Notes: generated by a model not told the origin, from the sequence alone. Positions 42,483 through 54,957 are shown, numbered from the stretch's first letter. The stretch is DNA of 64,000 bases from Ichthyophis bannanicus (GCA_033557465.1 CM066031.1:1441626163-1441690162), one strand, 5' to 3'. Numbers and translations: made by a program.

Positions 42483-42968
42483 CTGCTATGGCATCATTTT
42501 CATAAATTTAGTATACCACCCATCTAAAATTCTAGGTGGCCTCCAAACATACACATGCAATTTAGTAAAACAGATGTTACAATAAAACAAACATAATAAT
42601 AAAAAATTAAATTTGATTAATGAAAAGCCACTTACACAGCCCTGCCCCCAAATCAAACCCTTATAAGTATCTGCACATCAAATTTGTTTTGCTATGACCA
42701 GATTATTGATGAGGAGGGAAGATATAAAATGAGAAAAACTAATTCTTGTAGCCATGAATTCAAAGGCTGGATTGGATTGTGCTGGAGCTGGAAAAGTCTG
42801 GAATTCAGCAGCAGTGAAGCCATTAGGCTTCTAAACAAAATTAAACCAAGACGTTCCTTAAAGTTTGAAATTTCCTTGAATCTGAACTGACAAAATATTT
42901 TAAATTTCAGTCTGGCAGCATAAAGGACACAAAACTGCAAATCTCAAAGACAATACATATTCCAGTAC
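42483..42968. other. No gene seen
   Basis: Flank of the next element; its last eight bases, ccagtacc, are the left target duplication. Confidence 0.4.
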
Positions 42969-43849
42969 CCAGGGGTGGCTCAATGCAATCTGCTGCCTGA
43001 GGCAAAAGATGAGATGGCGCAACCCCCCCCCCCCCATAGAGGGGGGAGGGGCTTTTTCAGAACTCCAATCAGGGACTGAACCAAACCAAAAAGCCGATTC
43101 GATTATATGGAGGAAATGCAAGATGTTTGCACACCAAGGAACTAAAAGAGAGCGAGAACAAACAACACAGTTTATAAAACTAAATTATAACTCATTTTAA
43201 TTTTGTTGTTATAAACTATGTTATGGTTCTTGCTTTTTCTTTTTAAACATATATTTTGCATCCACAGTGGGTGCAGAGCAGAACCAGGACATTCACCCAC
43301 AGAACTCAATATCTTAAAAAAAAAATCTGATTCTGATCATCTCACTAACAACAACAACAACAACAAACATTCTCCAGTACCAGGCATAATGTGAACTAAT
43401 ACAAAACCCTACAACAAAAGCAAATCTACCATACCATACCATATCAGCACAAACTTCCAAAACTCACATAAGGAGCCCATCCAAAAAAAGCATCACTGTA
43501 AATACTACAGTGGGCCCTGTAACATCCATACACCTATTTGAAAAGCTGAACAAGTCAAATTACTATAATACAGTACAAATCCCTACGTACAAACTCCATG
43601 TTAACAGAACACCTGGCTTCAGTCACACACTCAGAACACAGACCCTCACCAAGTACAGAATAAGTAACCATAATCTAAAGTAAAAATAAAAATATGTAGA
43701 CAAAATTTAAACTGAAACCCCAAGAAGCCAGAGTCTGCATGCAGTGCAACATCAGATAAATAAGAGATGCAGTTCCCCCATACTGTGTAAAATATAAAGA
43801 TAGCACAAAGTCCAATCACTAAAATTAAATCAAATTATTTTTTCTACCT

Positions 43850-44960
43850 TTGTTGTCTGACCATTTTATTCTCTAATCATGCTGGTCCCTATCAGAGGCG
43901 TCTGCTTTCCTGTCTTCTCTTAGCTCTCTTCTCTGGTCTATGGTCCATCTGCCATTTCTTATCTCTTCTTTTGTTTTCTTCACTTCCTTCCATCAGCCCA
44001 TTTTCAGTTCCAGTAACCCTCCCAAGTATCAGCCCCCTTTCCAGTCCTCCCCTCTTAGTACCTTCCAATGTCAACCGCCTTGCATTCCCACGACTGCCAC
44101 TAGTGTCCATTCCCTTCCAGTTCCCCTCCTTCTCCACTGTCCAGCCCCTTCTAGTCCAAATACCATCCCAGGTATCAGCTCACGTCCATTCTCAGTGCCA
44201 GCCCCCAGTCAGCTCCCTTCCAGTCACCCTACCCTCTGTCCATCCCCCTTTCAGTGCCATTCGCACATGTCAGCTCCCTTCTAGCCTCCTCCCCATTACC
44301 CAGCCACCTACCACTCCCATCCCCAAATGTCAGCTCCCTTCCAGTCCCACTTCAGTACATCCCAGGTGTTAGCTCCATTCCAGCCCCCTCCTTCCCCTGC
44401 CATATCAGCTCCTTTCCAGCCCCCTTCTTCCCCCATGTCAGTTCCCTTCCTGCCCCCTCCTTCCTTGGCAGACCCTCTCAGTATCCATTCCCTTCCAGTC
44501 CTATTCTCCCATCCCCCACATCAGCCCATTTGTAGCCCTAGCCCCTAGTTTTCTTCCAGGGCCAGCAGCACTCTCCTCCCCTCCCCCATTAGCCCATTTC
44601 CAGTCATATCCCCCTTATCAGCCCACTCCAGTCCTAGCCCCCCCAATCAGCCCATTGCCAGTCATAACCCCCCAAAAAGTCCATTTCCAGGCCTAACTCC
44701 ACCAATCAGCCCATTACCAGTCCTACCCCCTCCTGATCAGCCTAGTTCCGTTTTTAACCCCCCATCAGCCCATTTCCAGTTCTAACGCCCCCCCCCCAGA
44801 TCAGCCTATTACCAGTCCTAGCCCCCACCCCCCACCAATCAGCCTATTTCCATTCTTAACCCCCCATCAGCCCATTTCCAGTCCTAGTCCTCCTCCTCCC
44901 ATCAGCCCATTACTATTTCCAGTGCTACCCTCCTCCCAGCCCAGCCCCAGACCTTCTCAA
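43850..44960 (+). repeat. Pyrimidine-rich tract with degenerate short units
   Basis: C/T-dominated; from about 44580 it becomes a degenerate array of 'atcagcccatttccagtcct'-like units of about 35-40 bp with variable C-runs. Apparent ORFs (for example 43971-44372) are Ser/Pro-rich composition effects. Confidence 0.7.
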
Positions 44961-44965
44961 GGGAA

Positions 44966-45422
44966 ATTTAAACAACAACAAAAAAACACGGTCGGAGAAG
45001 CTGTGTTGCTGCAGGAGCAGTGGCAGAATGAAGTGCCACTTGGCCACCTGTTGCCTCGGAAGAGCCCTGACATTGTTTTCCCCGCACTGGCTCAGCTTTG
45101 CAGAACCACATAGGGAGAGTGTTTCCCTTTCCCGTGGCTCTGTTAAAGTTGAGTCTGCCGGCGCTGATGGAAAACAGTCATTTCCTGTGTGAGACAGGAA
45201 ATGCCTGTTTCCCATCAGCGCCGGTGGGCTCATCTTTAACAGAGACGCAGGAAAGGGAAACACTCTCCTTTCATGGCTCTGCAAAGCTGAGCCGGCGCAG
45301 AGAAAAGAATAACAGGATTCTTCTGGGGTGGCAAGAGGCTGCGGGGCACTTCATTCTGTCGCTGCTGCTGCAGTAGCAGCAGCTTCTCTGACCGGGTTTT
45401 TTTTTTGTTGTTTTGATTTTGA
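44966..45422. repeat. Long imperfect palindrome, about 455 bp
   Basis: Centre at about 45193 (catttcctg...caggaaatg). Outer arms: ggtcggagaagctg left against cagcttctctgacc right. Also gaatgaagtgcc / ggcacttcattc, and gtgtttccctttcc / ggaaagggaaacac near the middle. Arms of about 225 bp could form a cruciform or a hairpin RNA. Confidence 0.75.
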
Positions 45423-45523
45423 AGGCCGAGTGAGGCAGTCCTTTTGGGGGCATTTTTGCTGCCTCCAAAAAGTTGCCGCCTGAGGCCACTGCCTCACTTG
45501 GCCTCATTCTAGAGCAGCTCCTG

Positions 45524-45900
45524 ACAGTACCACCCCCCCCCCCCCTCAACCAAGAACTCAGAGTACAGGACCCATAGAGCAATTCTACCATTCCATAACA
45601 GCACTAACTTCTAAAACTCACACAACATGGAGAGTACCCAGAAAAGGGGAGCACCATAAATATTGCAGAGGCCCTAGACATCCATATTCCTATTCAGAAA
45701 ACTGAACAAGCCAGATTATTACAGCTCCGTACATAGAAACTCCATGCTAACAGAGCATGTAGCCTCAGTCACACATGCAGAACAGAGAGATCATCACCAA
45801 GTAGGGAATATATCAATACAAACTAAAAATAGACATATGTAGACAAAAAATGCTTTTACTCCATTAATCTTAGATTTACCGGATTTCTTTCCCAAAATTA
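45524..45900 (+). repeat. Repeat-family fragment E (AT-rich module only)
   Basis: After a C-run, the module resumes (ctaaaactcacacaaca, catgctaacagagcatg, aaaaatagacatatgtagac). It is more diverged than copies C, D and F and was interrupted by element D. Confidence 0.6.
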
Positions 45901-46119
45901 TACTTTAATCCAGAATGAGGCAAGAGAAAGAATTCTCTCACACAGGCATCTGCATTGCTGGCAGAAACTAACATAATGGCTCAGCTCAAGTAGTGTGAGT
46001 GTAATTAATGCCACTTCAGTGGGTGGCCTTAGTTGCACTGGCAGCTGTTTCGCCATGTTGAAATGCAGTAACTGCCTCCCTGTAGTTAGCCTACAGCTCT
46101 GTGTAATCAAACACTGGAA

Positions 46120-46385
46120 TTAATTGCAGGAGGATCATAGTTAAAGTTGTTAGTGTAGCTGGGTTTAAAAAAGTTTTGGATAAGTTCCTGGAGGAAAGTT
46201 GCATAAACTATTATTAGAGATGACCTGGGAAATATACCGTTTGTCATGGGATAAGCATTATGGAACCTGTGGGCCATTTTGGGAACCTGCCAGGTACTTG
46301 TGACCTGGATTGACTACTGTTGGAAACAGGATACTGGGCTTGAGGGACATTAGTCTAACCCAATATGGCATTTCTTATGTTCTTA
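46120..46385 (+). mobile_element. CR1-like LINE 3' end, plus strand
   Basis: gggtttaaaaaagttttgga, taagttcctggaggaaag, ccaggtacttgtgacctgg, ggaaacaggatactgggctt, ending atttcttatgttctta. This is the fullest copy of the 3' end seen also at 34.9, 38.2 and 56.8 kb. Confidence 0.8.
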
Positions 46386-48544
46386 TATTACCTGTGCAGA
46401 GCCTAGGAAACATGCTGCTAAATACGCCAAACAAGAGGGGCTCAACAGCACCCATGCAGTATCTCCCATTTCCACAAAAACAAGAGTGACTTGATATCCC
46501 AACACAGCACTTCCCACCCTCTGAAAAACAAGAGGGACTTTGTGACCCAAATATAAAAACTAAGAAAAGCTTGGCAACCCCAACATAACTCCTGAAACTG
46601 CGCACTGGACCACATAGTGTTAATGTATATATATATTCTGCAAAAAACAAAGGAAATGCAAGATTCTTGTACACCAAGGAACTAAAAGAAAAAATGAGAA
46701 CCACAGCGCAGTTTATAGTACCAAATTATAAAATTATAACTCATTTTATTTTGTTATAATCTGCATTACGGCTCTTGCTTTTTCTTTTTGAATATATATT
46801 CTGCATTCACAGAAACCTCTCCCTCAACAATGGGTGCAGAGCAGAAGTAGGACATTCATCCACAGAACTCAATATATTAAAAAACAAATCTGATTCTGGT
46901 CATCTCACTAACAACAACATAAACATTCTCCAGTACAGGCATATTATGAACTAATATAAAACCCTAAAAAAATAACTGAAGATCTACAAGGCCAAATCTT
47001 CCATACCATACCAGCATAAACTTCCAAAACTCATACATGGGGCCTACCCAGAAAAGCAGCACTATAAATACTGCAGCAAGCCCTACAACATCCATACATC
47101 TATTTGAAAAGCTGAACAAGTCAAATTACTACAGTACAGATTCCTACATACAAACTCCATGTTAACAGAATGCCTGGCATCGGTCACACACTCAGAACAC
47201 AGAACTTCACCAAGTACAGAATAAGTGACCATAACCTAAAGTAAAAATAAAAATATGTAGATAAAAATTGAACTGAACCCCCAAGAAGCCAGACTCCGTA
47301 TACAATGCAACACCAGAGAAATAAGTGATGCAGTTCCCTATAGTGTGTAAAATATAATGATAGTGCAAAGTCCAATCACTAAATTGAAAATAAAATTATT
47401 TTTTCTACCTTTGTTGTCTGATCATGCTGGTCCCAAACTGAGGTATCTGCTTTCTTCGGTCTTCTCTTAGCTCTCTTTCTATGGTCTCTAGTCCATCTGC
47501 CATTTCTTGTCTCTCCTTTTTTTCTTCGCTTCCTTCCATCTTGGATATTGATTTTTTTCCTTTTAGTGTTCTTTCATTTATTTCTCTCTTTCTGTCCACC
47601 CAGATTTCACTACTCCTTACTATCCAGTTCTCAGTCTCCCTCTTTATTATGCCATCTACCTTCCACCTTTCAATCTTCACTCCAGTCCTTCCATTCCCCA
47701 GCTCTTCTTCCCTGGTCCATTATTCCCAGGTCTTTTGCTCACTCTCTCCATGTCTGACATCTCTCATCACCCATCCGGTGTCTCTCTCTTTTCCTCCATC
47801 CAGTACCTCCACTCTCTCTTTCCTTCCATGTCTGCCCTCTCCCTTCCTATCCTCCTGCAATCAGCCTCTACCCCATCTCCATACCATACCATCCACTTCC
47901 TATTATTCCCATTTCCAGTATCTCTCTGTCTCTTTCTCAACCTATTTAGCCCATGTCCATCTTCTCCCTTCTCTCTCCCTTTTACCCCATGTACTGCATT
48001 TCCTTCTCCCCTTATTACCCCGTATCCAGCATCTCCCCTCTGTTTCCATCTGTCCCCCCTCCTTAAGTCCTGCATTTTCTCATAGTCTTCCTATAACCCC
48101 CTGGGCAACATCATCATCTCGCCTCCTTGCTTCTCCCTATGTCCCTTTCCATCTCCAGTATCTCCCTAGCCCCTCACCTCAATCTTATCCCTGCTGCCTC
48201 CCTATCCCCCTCCCCCTGCACCCAGCATCTTTCTTTTGATTGCCTGTGCCGATCGACATCCATCTCCCAATGCCCCCCATGTCCTCCCCTTGTATGTATA
48301 AGGGGCAGAGTCTGCCCACGGAGCAGTATGTCCCACAAGCAGGGGCTGTGTAATCCATGATCCCAATTGACCCTGCCCACAGGACATGCTGCTCCCGCGG
48401 GCAGGCTCTGCTTCTCTGGACCATGATCGTTGCCTCCCATACCCTTCTGCCTGCAGGCAGGAGCTGTGCAAGCCGTGACTACGGCCCAGAGAAACAGAGC
48501 CTGCCCCCAGGAGCTGACGTCAGGAGGGTGCAGTCGCTGGCTGC

Positions 48545-48740
48545 CCACCTGCACTCCCCATTCAGGATGATTTACCAGGCCCAGGTGACCTTGTGGAGAG
48601 CCTGCCCGTGGGCAGAAGGCTGCGAGTAGCAATTGCAGCATCTCACAGCCTTCTGCCCACAGGAGCAGTGTGTCCTATGGGCAGGCTCTCCACTAAGCCG
48701 CCCGCACTCTACAGGCCATCCTGAATGGGGGGTGAGGAAC
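48545..48740. repeat. Palindrome in copy F (first)
   Basis: ccattcaggatg and gtggagagcctgcc on the left mirror ggcaggctctccac and catcctgaatgg on the right, around a centre near 48630 (gcaattgc). Confidence 0.7.
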
Positions 48741-49174
48741 GTGTGGCTAGTGATAGCACAGCACCCTACTGACATCAGTGCCCCTCTGCCATGCTTACCC
48801 AGCTTATCGGGTAGTGCCGGCCCTGATCAAGAATTTGTCCTTATGCTTCCCCCTTCCCCCAATGTGTAGAGCACTTGTCTTCCTGCTTCCCCACCTCCTG
48901 TCAAGTATTTGTCTTCTTGCCATCTTGCCACCTCCCCCATTGTCCAGCATTTGTCCTCCCCCTTCCCCCCTGTCATCCAGCATTTGTCTTTATGCTTCCC
49001 CCCTCCTGTCCAGCATTTGTCTTCCTGCCCCTCCCCTGTTGTCCAGCATTTTTCTGGCCCCCATTGTCCAGCATTTGTCCCTTCTCCCCCCCCCCATTGT
49101 CCAGCATTTGTCCCCCCCCCCCTCCCCCGTTGTCCAGCATCTGTGGCAAGAAAGAAAAGCGATCGGTTTTCAAG

Positions 49175-49510
49175 ACTCCGATGTGCTCATAAGCCCCTGC
49201 TCGTTCCGCCCTCCTCTGATGCGAAAAAACATCATCAGAGGGGGCAGGACCCATCAGGGTCTTACAAGCATGCCAAAGTCACAAGAGCCGGTGCTTTTGC
49301 TTTCCATTTTTTTTTCTAAAGTTGATAGCTCACTGCTCATATAAGTGGCAGTGAGCTATCAAATTTTGAAAAAAAAATGAAAAACAAAAGCGCTGACTCT
49401 TGAGACTCTGGCATGCTTGTAAGACCCTGATGAGTCCCGCCCCCTCTGATGATATTTTTTGTGTCAGAAGGGGGATGGAACCAGCAGGGGCTTATGAGTG
49501 TGCCAGAGTC
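49175..49510. repeat. Palindrome in copy F (second)
   Basis: Centre at about 49346 between gatagctcactg and cagtgagctatc. Outer arms: cagggtcttacaagcatgcc against ggcatgcttgtaagaccctg, and catcatcagaggggg against ccccctctgatgat. Confidence 0.8.
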
Positions 49511-49544
49511 CTGAAGAGACTTGCCGTTTTTATTTTTCTTCATC

Positions 49545-49692
49545 GGGCTGTGTTTATTTTTGATTTTGCCGCCTCTGGCTTGCCACTGCCTTTCCGCCAC
49601 ATTTTTTCTCACTCAGATGAGCTTGAGTGGTAAAGAAGCGGTGGGAAGGCAGTGGCAGGCCAGAGGCAGCAAAATCAAAAATAAACACAGTT
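49545..49692. repeat. Palindrome in copy F (third)
   Basis: tgtgtttatttttgattttg on the left is mirrored by caaaatcaaaaataaacaca on the right. gcctctggcttgccactgcc is mirrored by ggcagtggcaggccagaggc. Centre near 49618. Confidence 0.85.
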
Positions 49693-49777
49693 GCCCGGAG
49701 TGCCACACCCCCCCTCCCCCTTGAAACTGCCTCCTGAGGCGACCACCTCAGGTGGTCTAATGGTAGAGCTGGCCCTG

Positions 49778-50234
49778 TTCTTCTCTACAGCCTTTGGATG
49801 TTTTTCAGTCAAAACGAGCACGTCGCTATGCATGCCTTGGAGCAGGTCTAAAGTTAGAGGTGATGCTAGCTGGATGTCTCTGTGGCGACATCCTGGTCCC
49901 TGGAAACACCCTGCCCATGCCTCTTGCATTACCCCATTCAGTTTGGATTTTCCTACAACCATCTCCTAAAATGGCTCTGGAGACAGTCTCTGTGCTTTGG
50001 ACATCTCCATGCCTGTTTTTGGATTTCCAAAGCACGAATATAGCTTCTAAAATGACCCCCTTAGCACACAGAGCAGACACTTACCACACAGCTCTGCACA
50101 GAAGCATGGCCCCAACACTAAAGACATTTTTAAAAAATGGCATGACTGTGTTTGTGATTACCCTGTACTCCCTCCAATCACATACCCTCATAAAAATAAC
50201 CCTCACCAGATCCAATCCTTCCTCTAAACACAGT

Positions 50235-50235
<1 letters not shown>
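49778..50235 (-). repeat. MITE-like dispersed repeat, minus strand
   Basis: 49965-50065 (aaaatggctctggagac... ttctaaaatgaccccctta) is the reverse of the block at 32.05-32.16 kb and 4.23-4.32 kb. No target duplication was seen. Confidence 0.4.
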
Positions 50236-50270
<35 letters not shown>

Positions 50271-50274
50271 ACAC
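50236..50274. repeat. (CA)n microsatellite
   Basis: About 15 consecutive ac units, one t interruption, then a few more. Confidence 0.9.
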
Positions 50275-53200
50275 CCTGGTTCTGATCCCTTCACAAGCAC
50301 TGAATCCCCCCCACCCCCACCCCCGTCCCAATATCTCCTCTCTCCTTTCTGCGCCCCTGCTGGACAGCAATAAATCAGGAAGCAGAGACTTCCACATCAG
50401 ACCCCTCATTCCTGGTCTAGACACCACCCAAAAAGAAGATCCTTCCTGAAGAGGAACTCCCGTAAAACCATACTCCCTCTCACACCCTCCCTCCCCCCAC
50501 CCCTGACTGGCAGACTCCCCAGGAAGGCATACCCTTCATAACCATGTTGGAACCTCTATCTAATTGGCAGACGGAATTACTTATTTTTCTTGATAGTGTC
50601 AATAACAGAGGATGCCCATATTAATGAAAATGTCTCCCAAAACACTAGAGAACTATTGTGATTAGCATAAGGCATTAATTAACCGTGCCATCTGACCAAT
50701 GGCAGAATGAAGTTCCTCTAGTTTATTTTCAAAAAAGTCAACCAACACCAGATGCTCCACAGCTACCCATCAAATAAATTCCCATGGTCTATTAAGATTT
50801 AATTGGATCTTTTTTGTCTAATAATTGCACTTTACCAACATGCCTGTCTTATAGTAAGTCACATAAAAGAAAAAGACTCCTGTTCTAAGTCAAACAGCAT
50901 TTTCCTCCATTTAGGCTTTACTTGGCATAATTACACCTTGTCTGCAATCTCACTGGTGAAATTTTAGATCTAGTAATCTTCCTCATCTTAAGCGCCGCAG
51001 AGGCCTCCAGCGTGTTAGATACTACTGCATTCCACTTTTCAACCAGACCATTAACATCTACTACCCTCCACTGCACCTGTTGCGCAAACGTTTGTATATT
51101 TCAGCTACATGACAGGTATAAGTTGAAGTCTGTACATTTTCCTTATATGATTCCAGTGGCTCTGTCTTACACTAGATTAATGAATGATGTGACTAAGAAA
51201 TCTAGCTTCCACGCCATACCTGCTTTGAACAGGACAGCATTTCTGAAGTTGGATATTCAGTGATTTCTCTATTGAATTGCAAAAACAACTTATATAAAGA
51301 GAATTATTAATATCTGTAACTTCCTGAAGGCCAGGAAACACATTCTTAATAATCCTTGAGCTTTTGCAGGTGATGCTGGATTGGCAGCAACTGATCTGGA
51401 CCTCTTTCTACTGGATTTGTGCAACTTAAGCATCTGATGTGCTTTGCATATGAACTGAGAATTGTCGCCACTCAGCACTACTGTGCAACACTCGTTTGTG
51501 TAAATAAAGCAGCTCTGTGTTGGGAATCACAGCTTTGAGAGTTGAATGGGCTCATTCATGACTCTTAGCAAAGGATAACCAGTTTTACAGAGAGGTTTGG
51601 CCATCCTTACTTCCAGTGGGATTTAATTTACAGGTCCAGTACATCCATCTGATGGATCACCTTGAAAAAGAACCCTCACCCTAAATCAGGAAGATCCTCT
51701 GATATAAAAGTTAAATCTCCTGTAACATTTAATACAGAATATAGTTGGCCCAATATTCAAAAGGGTTTATACATTCAGTGACACCCTCTAAACATGTAAG
51801 CCCGCTAACTGTGTGTGTTGCCAAAATTTCTTACAGACCTCCCTAGTATTATTACAATAGTGCTGGGATGGAACAAGGGCATTTCGCCTAACTGTATGGA
51901 GAGTCAGCGATATTCCACAGTTATCCTGTAGCTATGTGGCTCAATTTAGGATAGCACAAAGGCTGTCCTACGTTAAACTGCTTAGGAGTATGAAAAGCGA
52001 CTGACTATCCAGATAAGGGCAGTGGTTGCTGCTGTGTAAGTATATATATGTATACTGAATACAGTATACCTAAAATATCTAAAAGACATGGCTGGCTTAA
52101 AAAAAAATGCTGACTGTATTATTGATGCATCAATCATTCCATTATTGCTCTTTGTTACTGAATTGAATGGAATTAAACACCCACATCTTTAAAACCCACA
52201 TTACCAAATATAGCAATAAATTAACTTAATAGATGAAGGCATAAAAAGGCCCTTTGACCCATAATGTATGCTCGGCTCTCTTCCCACACTAAATGCCAAT
52301 GCAGAAAGCCTGCATTAGAACCCTCTGCTGATGCTCAGTGCAGGGTTAACGCAGAGGTTTCGCTCACCAATGCTGTAAGCAAACAGCATGCAAATAAGCA
52401 GTGCACAAAAAAATCGATGCTAAACAAGGAGAGCAAGCCAGACCCGCGCACACACAGGTCTGTGTTAGCAGCAACTATATCTTGCACACACCCCAAAAAA
52501 AAAAACAGTTTGGCACTTACGCGCATGCACTGGAAAGCTATCTGATGCACACAGCAATATTGTTCTGTGCAGAATATTGAGGTTTATGTACCGGATAGTG
52601 TTCCAGCATAGTTCCCTGCTGCTTTTTCAGCACTCCCTTCTGCAAAGCCAGAAAAAAGCTTTGGGTATATACATTCAAGATAGAGAAGAAACAGCCGTGA
52701 ATTCCTCACCAACACTGACTGCAGACCTATGAGCTAACCCTTTACGTCTCTTCGGACCTCACGTTAAAATCCCACTGTTGAAGGTCAGCCTTCTGCACCT
52801 GCACTGCATAACTAATTGCTTCATTACCATGGATTTAAATGCACCGTGCGCTGCTCTATGCACGATGCTATGGCCGCAGTTAGCTTATGCACAATACTCC
52901 TTTCTGCATTGGTAGACCCCAGAATTTTGCACTAAAACTGAGCTAACCCGTGTACGAAGCCTAATGTTCTTTTCTGCATTGGCCCATAAGGATATATCCT
53001 AACTATCAGTCTTATCTACAATTCCAGACTTCTGTCCTAGATAGGGAGAGTTTTCTTTGTCTATACCTGCACTCTACCTGGGTCGCACCCACCACCCCGC
53101 CCTTGGTATGCCACGGGCCTGCTGGGCACACAGATATGTCCGACAACCCCCCTCGTCCTCCCAATATCTTATCGCCAAGCTTTCCAATAATCCAACACCA

Positions 53201-53534
53201 GTGAGACTACTCCCCAAACTAAATTGCCTGCCCCAGCTGTAGTCTGCTAGTTCTAACCTGGCTGCACCATGACCTGCTGTGACTGCAAGTCACGTTTCCT
53301 TTTGTCATGCTTTCTTTCGTTTGCATGCTTCCCCTGGCCCCTGCTCTTGAGGGAGTGAAGGATGGTTGTTTGCAATATTTATTTGTTTATTAAAATGCAA
53401 GGCGAGTTACAATAAAAGAAACAGCATACAAAAAGAGGCAGACACTGTGGATCTCTCTATAGCAAAAGGATGAAATCAAAACAAATATCTTTTATACTTC
53501 AACAGATAGAGAAGGTGACTGGGTACAACCCTAA
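50275..53534. other. No gene seen in about 3.2 kb
   Basis: ORFs are short (under 95 codons) and unlike known domains. 51.7-52.0 kb has 'gtttatacattcag... gctaactgtgtg' wording reminiscent of other short dispersed repeats. 53.37-53.42 kb resembles an L2-type 3' end (tatttatttgtttattaaaa). Confidence 0.35.
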
Positions 53535-53665
53535 ACAAAGGCTTAAAGGGGGGTGATCTGCACAGAGCGGTGGTGGGTACAATCACTCTAGCCACCTTAC
53601 TGGGCAGACTAGATGGACCATACTGGTCTTTATATGTCTTCATACACTACAGTGTGTTACTATGT
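53535..53665 (+). mobile_element. CR1-like LINE 3' end (second subfamily)
   Basis: ctgggcagactagatggacc, atactggtctttatatgtct and ttactatg form a CR1-type 3' end that differs from the 'ttatgttctta' type. Confidence 0.55.
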
Positions 53666-54754
53666 AATTAGGTTACAGTGACGATGGTGGGATATGCCCA
53701 GGAGGAACATCTGAAAGGGTGGTAGATGCATAAAATGACCTCTCAGTGGAGGCTATAGATTCAACAGCTCGCTAACCAGATAGGTAACTGCATATAGTTA
53801 GGGCAGGTCAGTGGCTTGTCCTAATTTTATGTGGTTTTGCCATCCAGTTAGTGGCCGAATATTGCTGCTGACCGGATAGCAACGGAGGCCGGTGGCGAAA
53901 CCAGATATTCAGCACATTCACCTTGACCTCTTGTTCTAGAGTCCTCTTTCCTCTGAAAAAGCTTTGTTATTTGTGTCCACTTTGCAGTCTATTTTTAGGT
54001 ATCTGAATTTTTCTATCAGGTCACCCCCTTCTTCTCCTCGGGTATGCACATTTAGCTCTTTAAGTAGCATTTCATGTGACCTATTTTGTGCAGATCCAGC
54101 ATCATTTTGATAGTGCACCTCTGGCTGCCTCCAACCTGCCTCTCTCCATTTGGAAATATGAGCTTAATTGCATAATATTCCCAGTGAGGTCTTACCAGGG
54201 TCCTGTATAAATCCATTAGTAGTCAAATGCCTTATTACCCTTTTAAACATTTTCCTCTATTACTGGTGATTTTTTCAATATTCTGGGTAGTGTAGTTGAA
54301 TTGTGCGTGCACCTGAAGAATTTGACATTCTGTACTGAAAGCCACTTGAGTAAGTGGTTCTCTGCATAAAGGATTTCAATAAGTCACATCCTTGCTGTCA
54401 TTACATCATGAGATGATGAAACCACCTGGGCTAGGTCCAACCAGAACTAGCAAACCTAAGCAGGGAAGTTGCATTGTAATGCATTAACTCAGATTAATAG
54501 TCAGAGAGAAGATTCTTCAAATTCAGCAGCTGTGACTTTAGATGCATAAGACATTGTAGTTTACTACTAGGATCAAGATATGCTAAAGGGTATTTCCCAT
54601 TGTGTCTGTGAGGGAAAAAAAAGCTTTGTATATTTGGTCCAAGGTTAAACCAAGCAGTCAAATAGCAGAACCCGTGCTGAGAGTAGTTTAATAGATGACA
54701 GGATCCACTCCCAAAAGTTACTTGTTTTACTTCAGTATTTCTATATTTCCAGTG
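53666..54754. other. No gene seen
   Basis: 53.82-53.93 kb holds a 'ggccgaatattgctgctgac'-type short repeat. 53.94-54.24 kb on the minus strand looks like a LINE-derived stretch (RSHEMLLKELNVHTRGEEGG, then DLIEKFRYLKI) but is too short to classify. Confidence 0.35.
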
Positions 54755-54957
54755 TGTGTGTGTGCTGTCCTGATGACCCAGCAGCTCCTGGGTTTTCTTG
54801 GCAAGGTGTGACTGGAAGTAGATTTCCAGGCCTTTCTTCCAAGGCAATGGAGGGTGAAATGACTTGCCCAAGGCCATAAAGATTGCCAGTGAGAACTGAA
54901 CCATAGTCTCTTGGTCACCAGAGCACTGCTCTAATCACTATGATACTCCTCCACAGA
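54755..54957 (-). repeat. CORE-SINE, minus strand
   Basis: cctgggttttcttggcaagg, gacttgcccaaggccataaa and a ctatgatactcctcc end, parallel to the copy at 42262-42482. Confidence 0.75.

Larger units (their letters stand above)
42969..45523. mobile_element. hAT-like non-autonomous element (repeat-family copy D)
   Basis: Begins caggggtggctcaatgc and ends gcagctcctg. The ends are weakly inverted (caggggtggctc against caggagctgctc). Flanks ccagtacc (42961-42968) and acagtacc (45524-45531) agree in 7 of 8 bases. Inside: a C-run (43021-43036), the AT-rich module (43100-43850), the pyrimidine tract (43850-44960) and a large palindrome. There is no transposase. This is the only family copy whose ends can be proposed, and it suggests the whole family is hAT-derived; that step is inference. 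Confidence 0.55.
46490..49777 (+). repeat. Pyrimidine-tract repeat-family copy F (longest)
   Basis: Module 46650-47400 (ggaaatgcaag, accaaggaactaaaag, gggtgcagagcagaa words as in copy D), pyrimidine tract 47400-48290, GC-rich palindromes 48300-49690 interleaved with a short C/T array (48850-49140, ttgtccagcatttgtc units), and an end reading ggtctaatggtagagctggc then cctg like the hAT-like end at 32521. Long ORFs here (for example 47481-48239 and 48778-49344) follow the composition and are not called. Confidence 0.6.

Noticed and set aside
44580..44930. CRISPR-like array of repeated units
   Set aside because: The units are degenerate, C-rich and not separated by unique spacers; this is an eroded minisatellite in a vertebrate genome.
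47481..48239. 252-codon plus-strand ORF
   Set aside because: Lies in the pyrimidine tract; Ser/Pro/Leu/Phe composition is forced by C/T-rich DNA, and similar ORFs occur in every copy of the tract in several frames.
48778..49344. 188-codon plus-strand ORF of Ser/Pro/Leu repeats
   Set aside because: Reads a C/T-rich short-unit array (ttgtccagcatttgtc) and the arm of a palindrome; open in overlapping frames.
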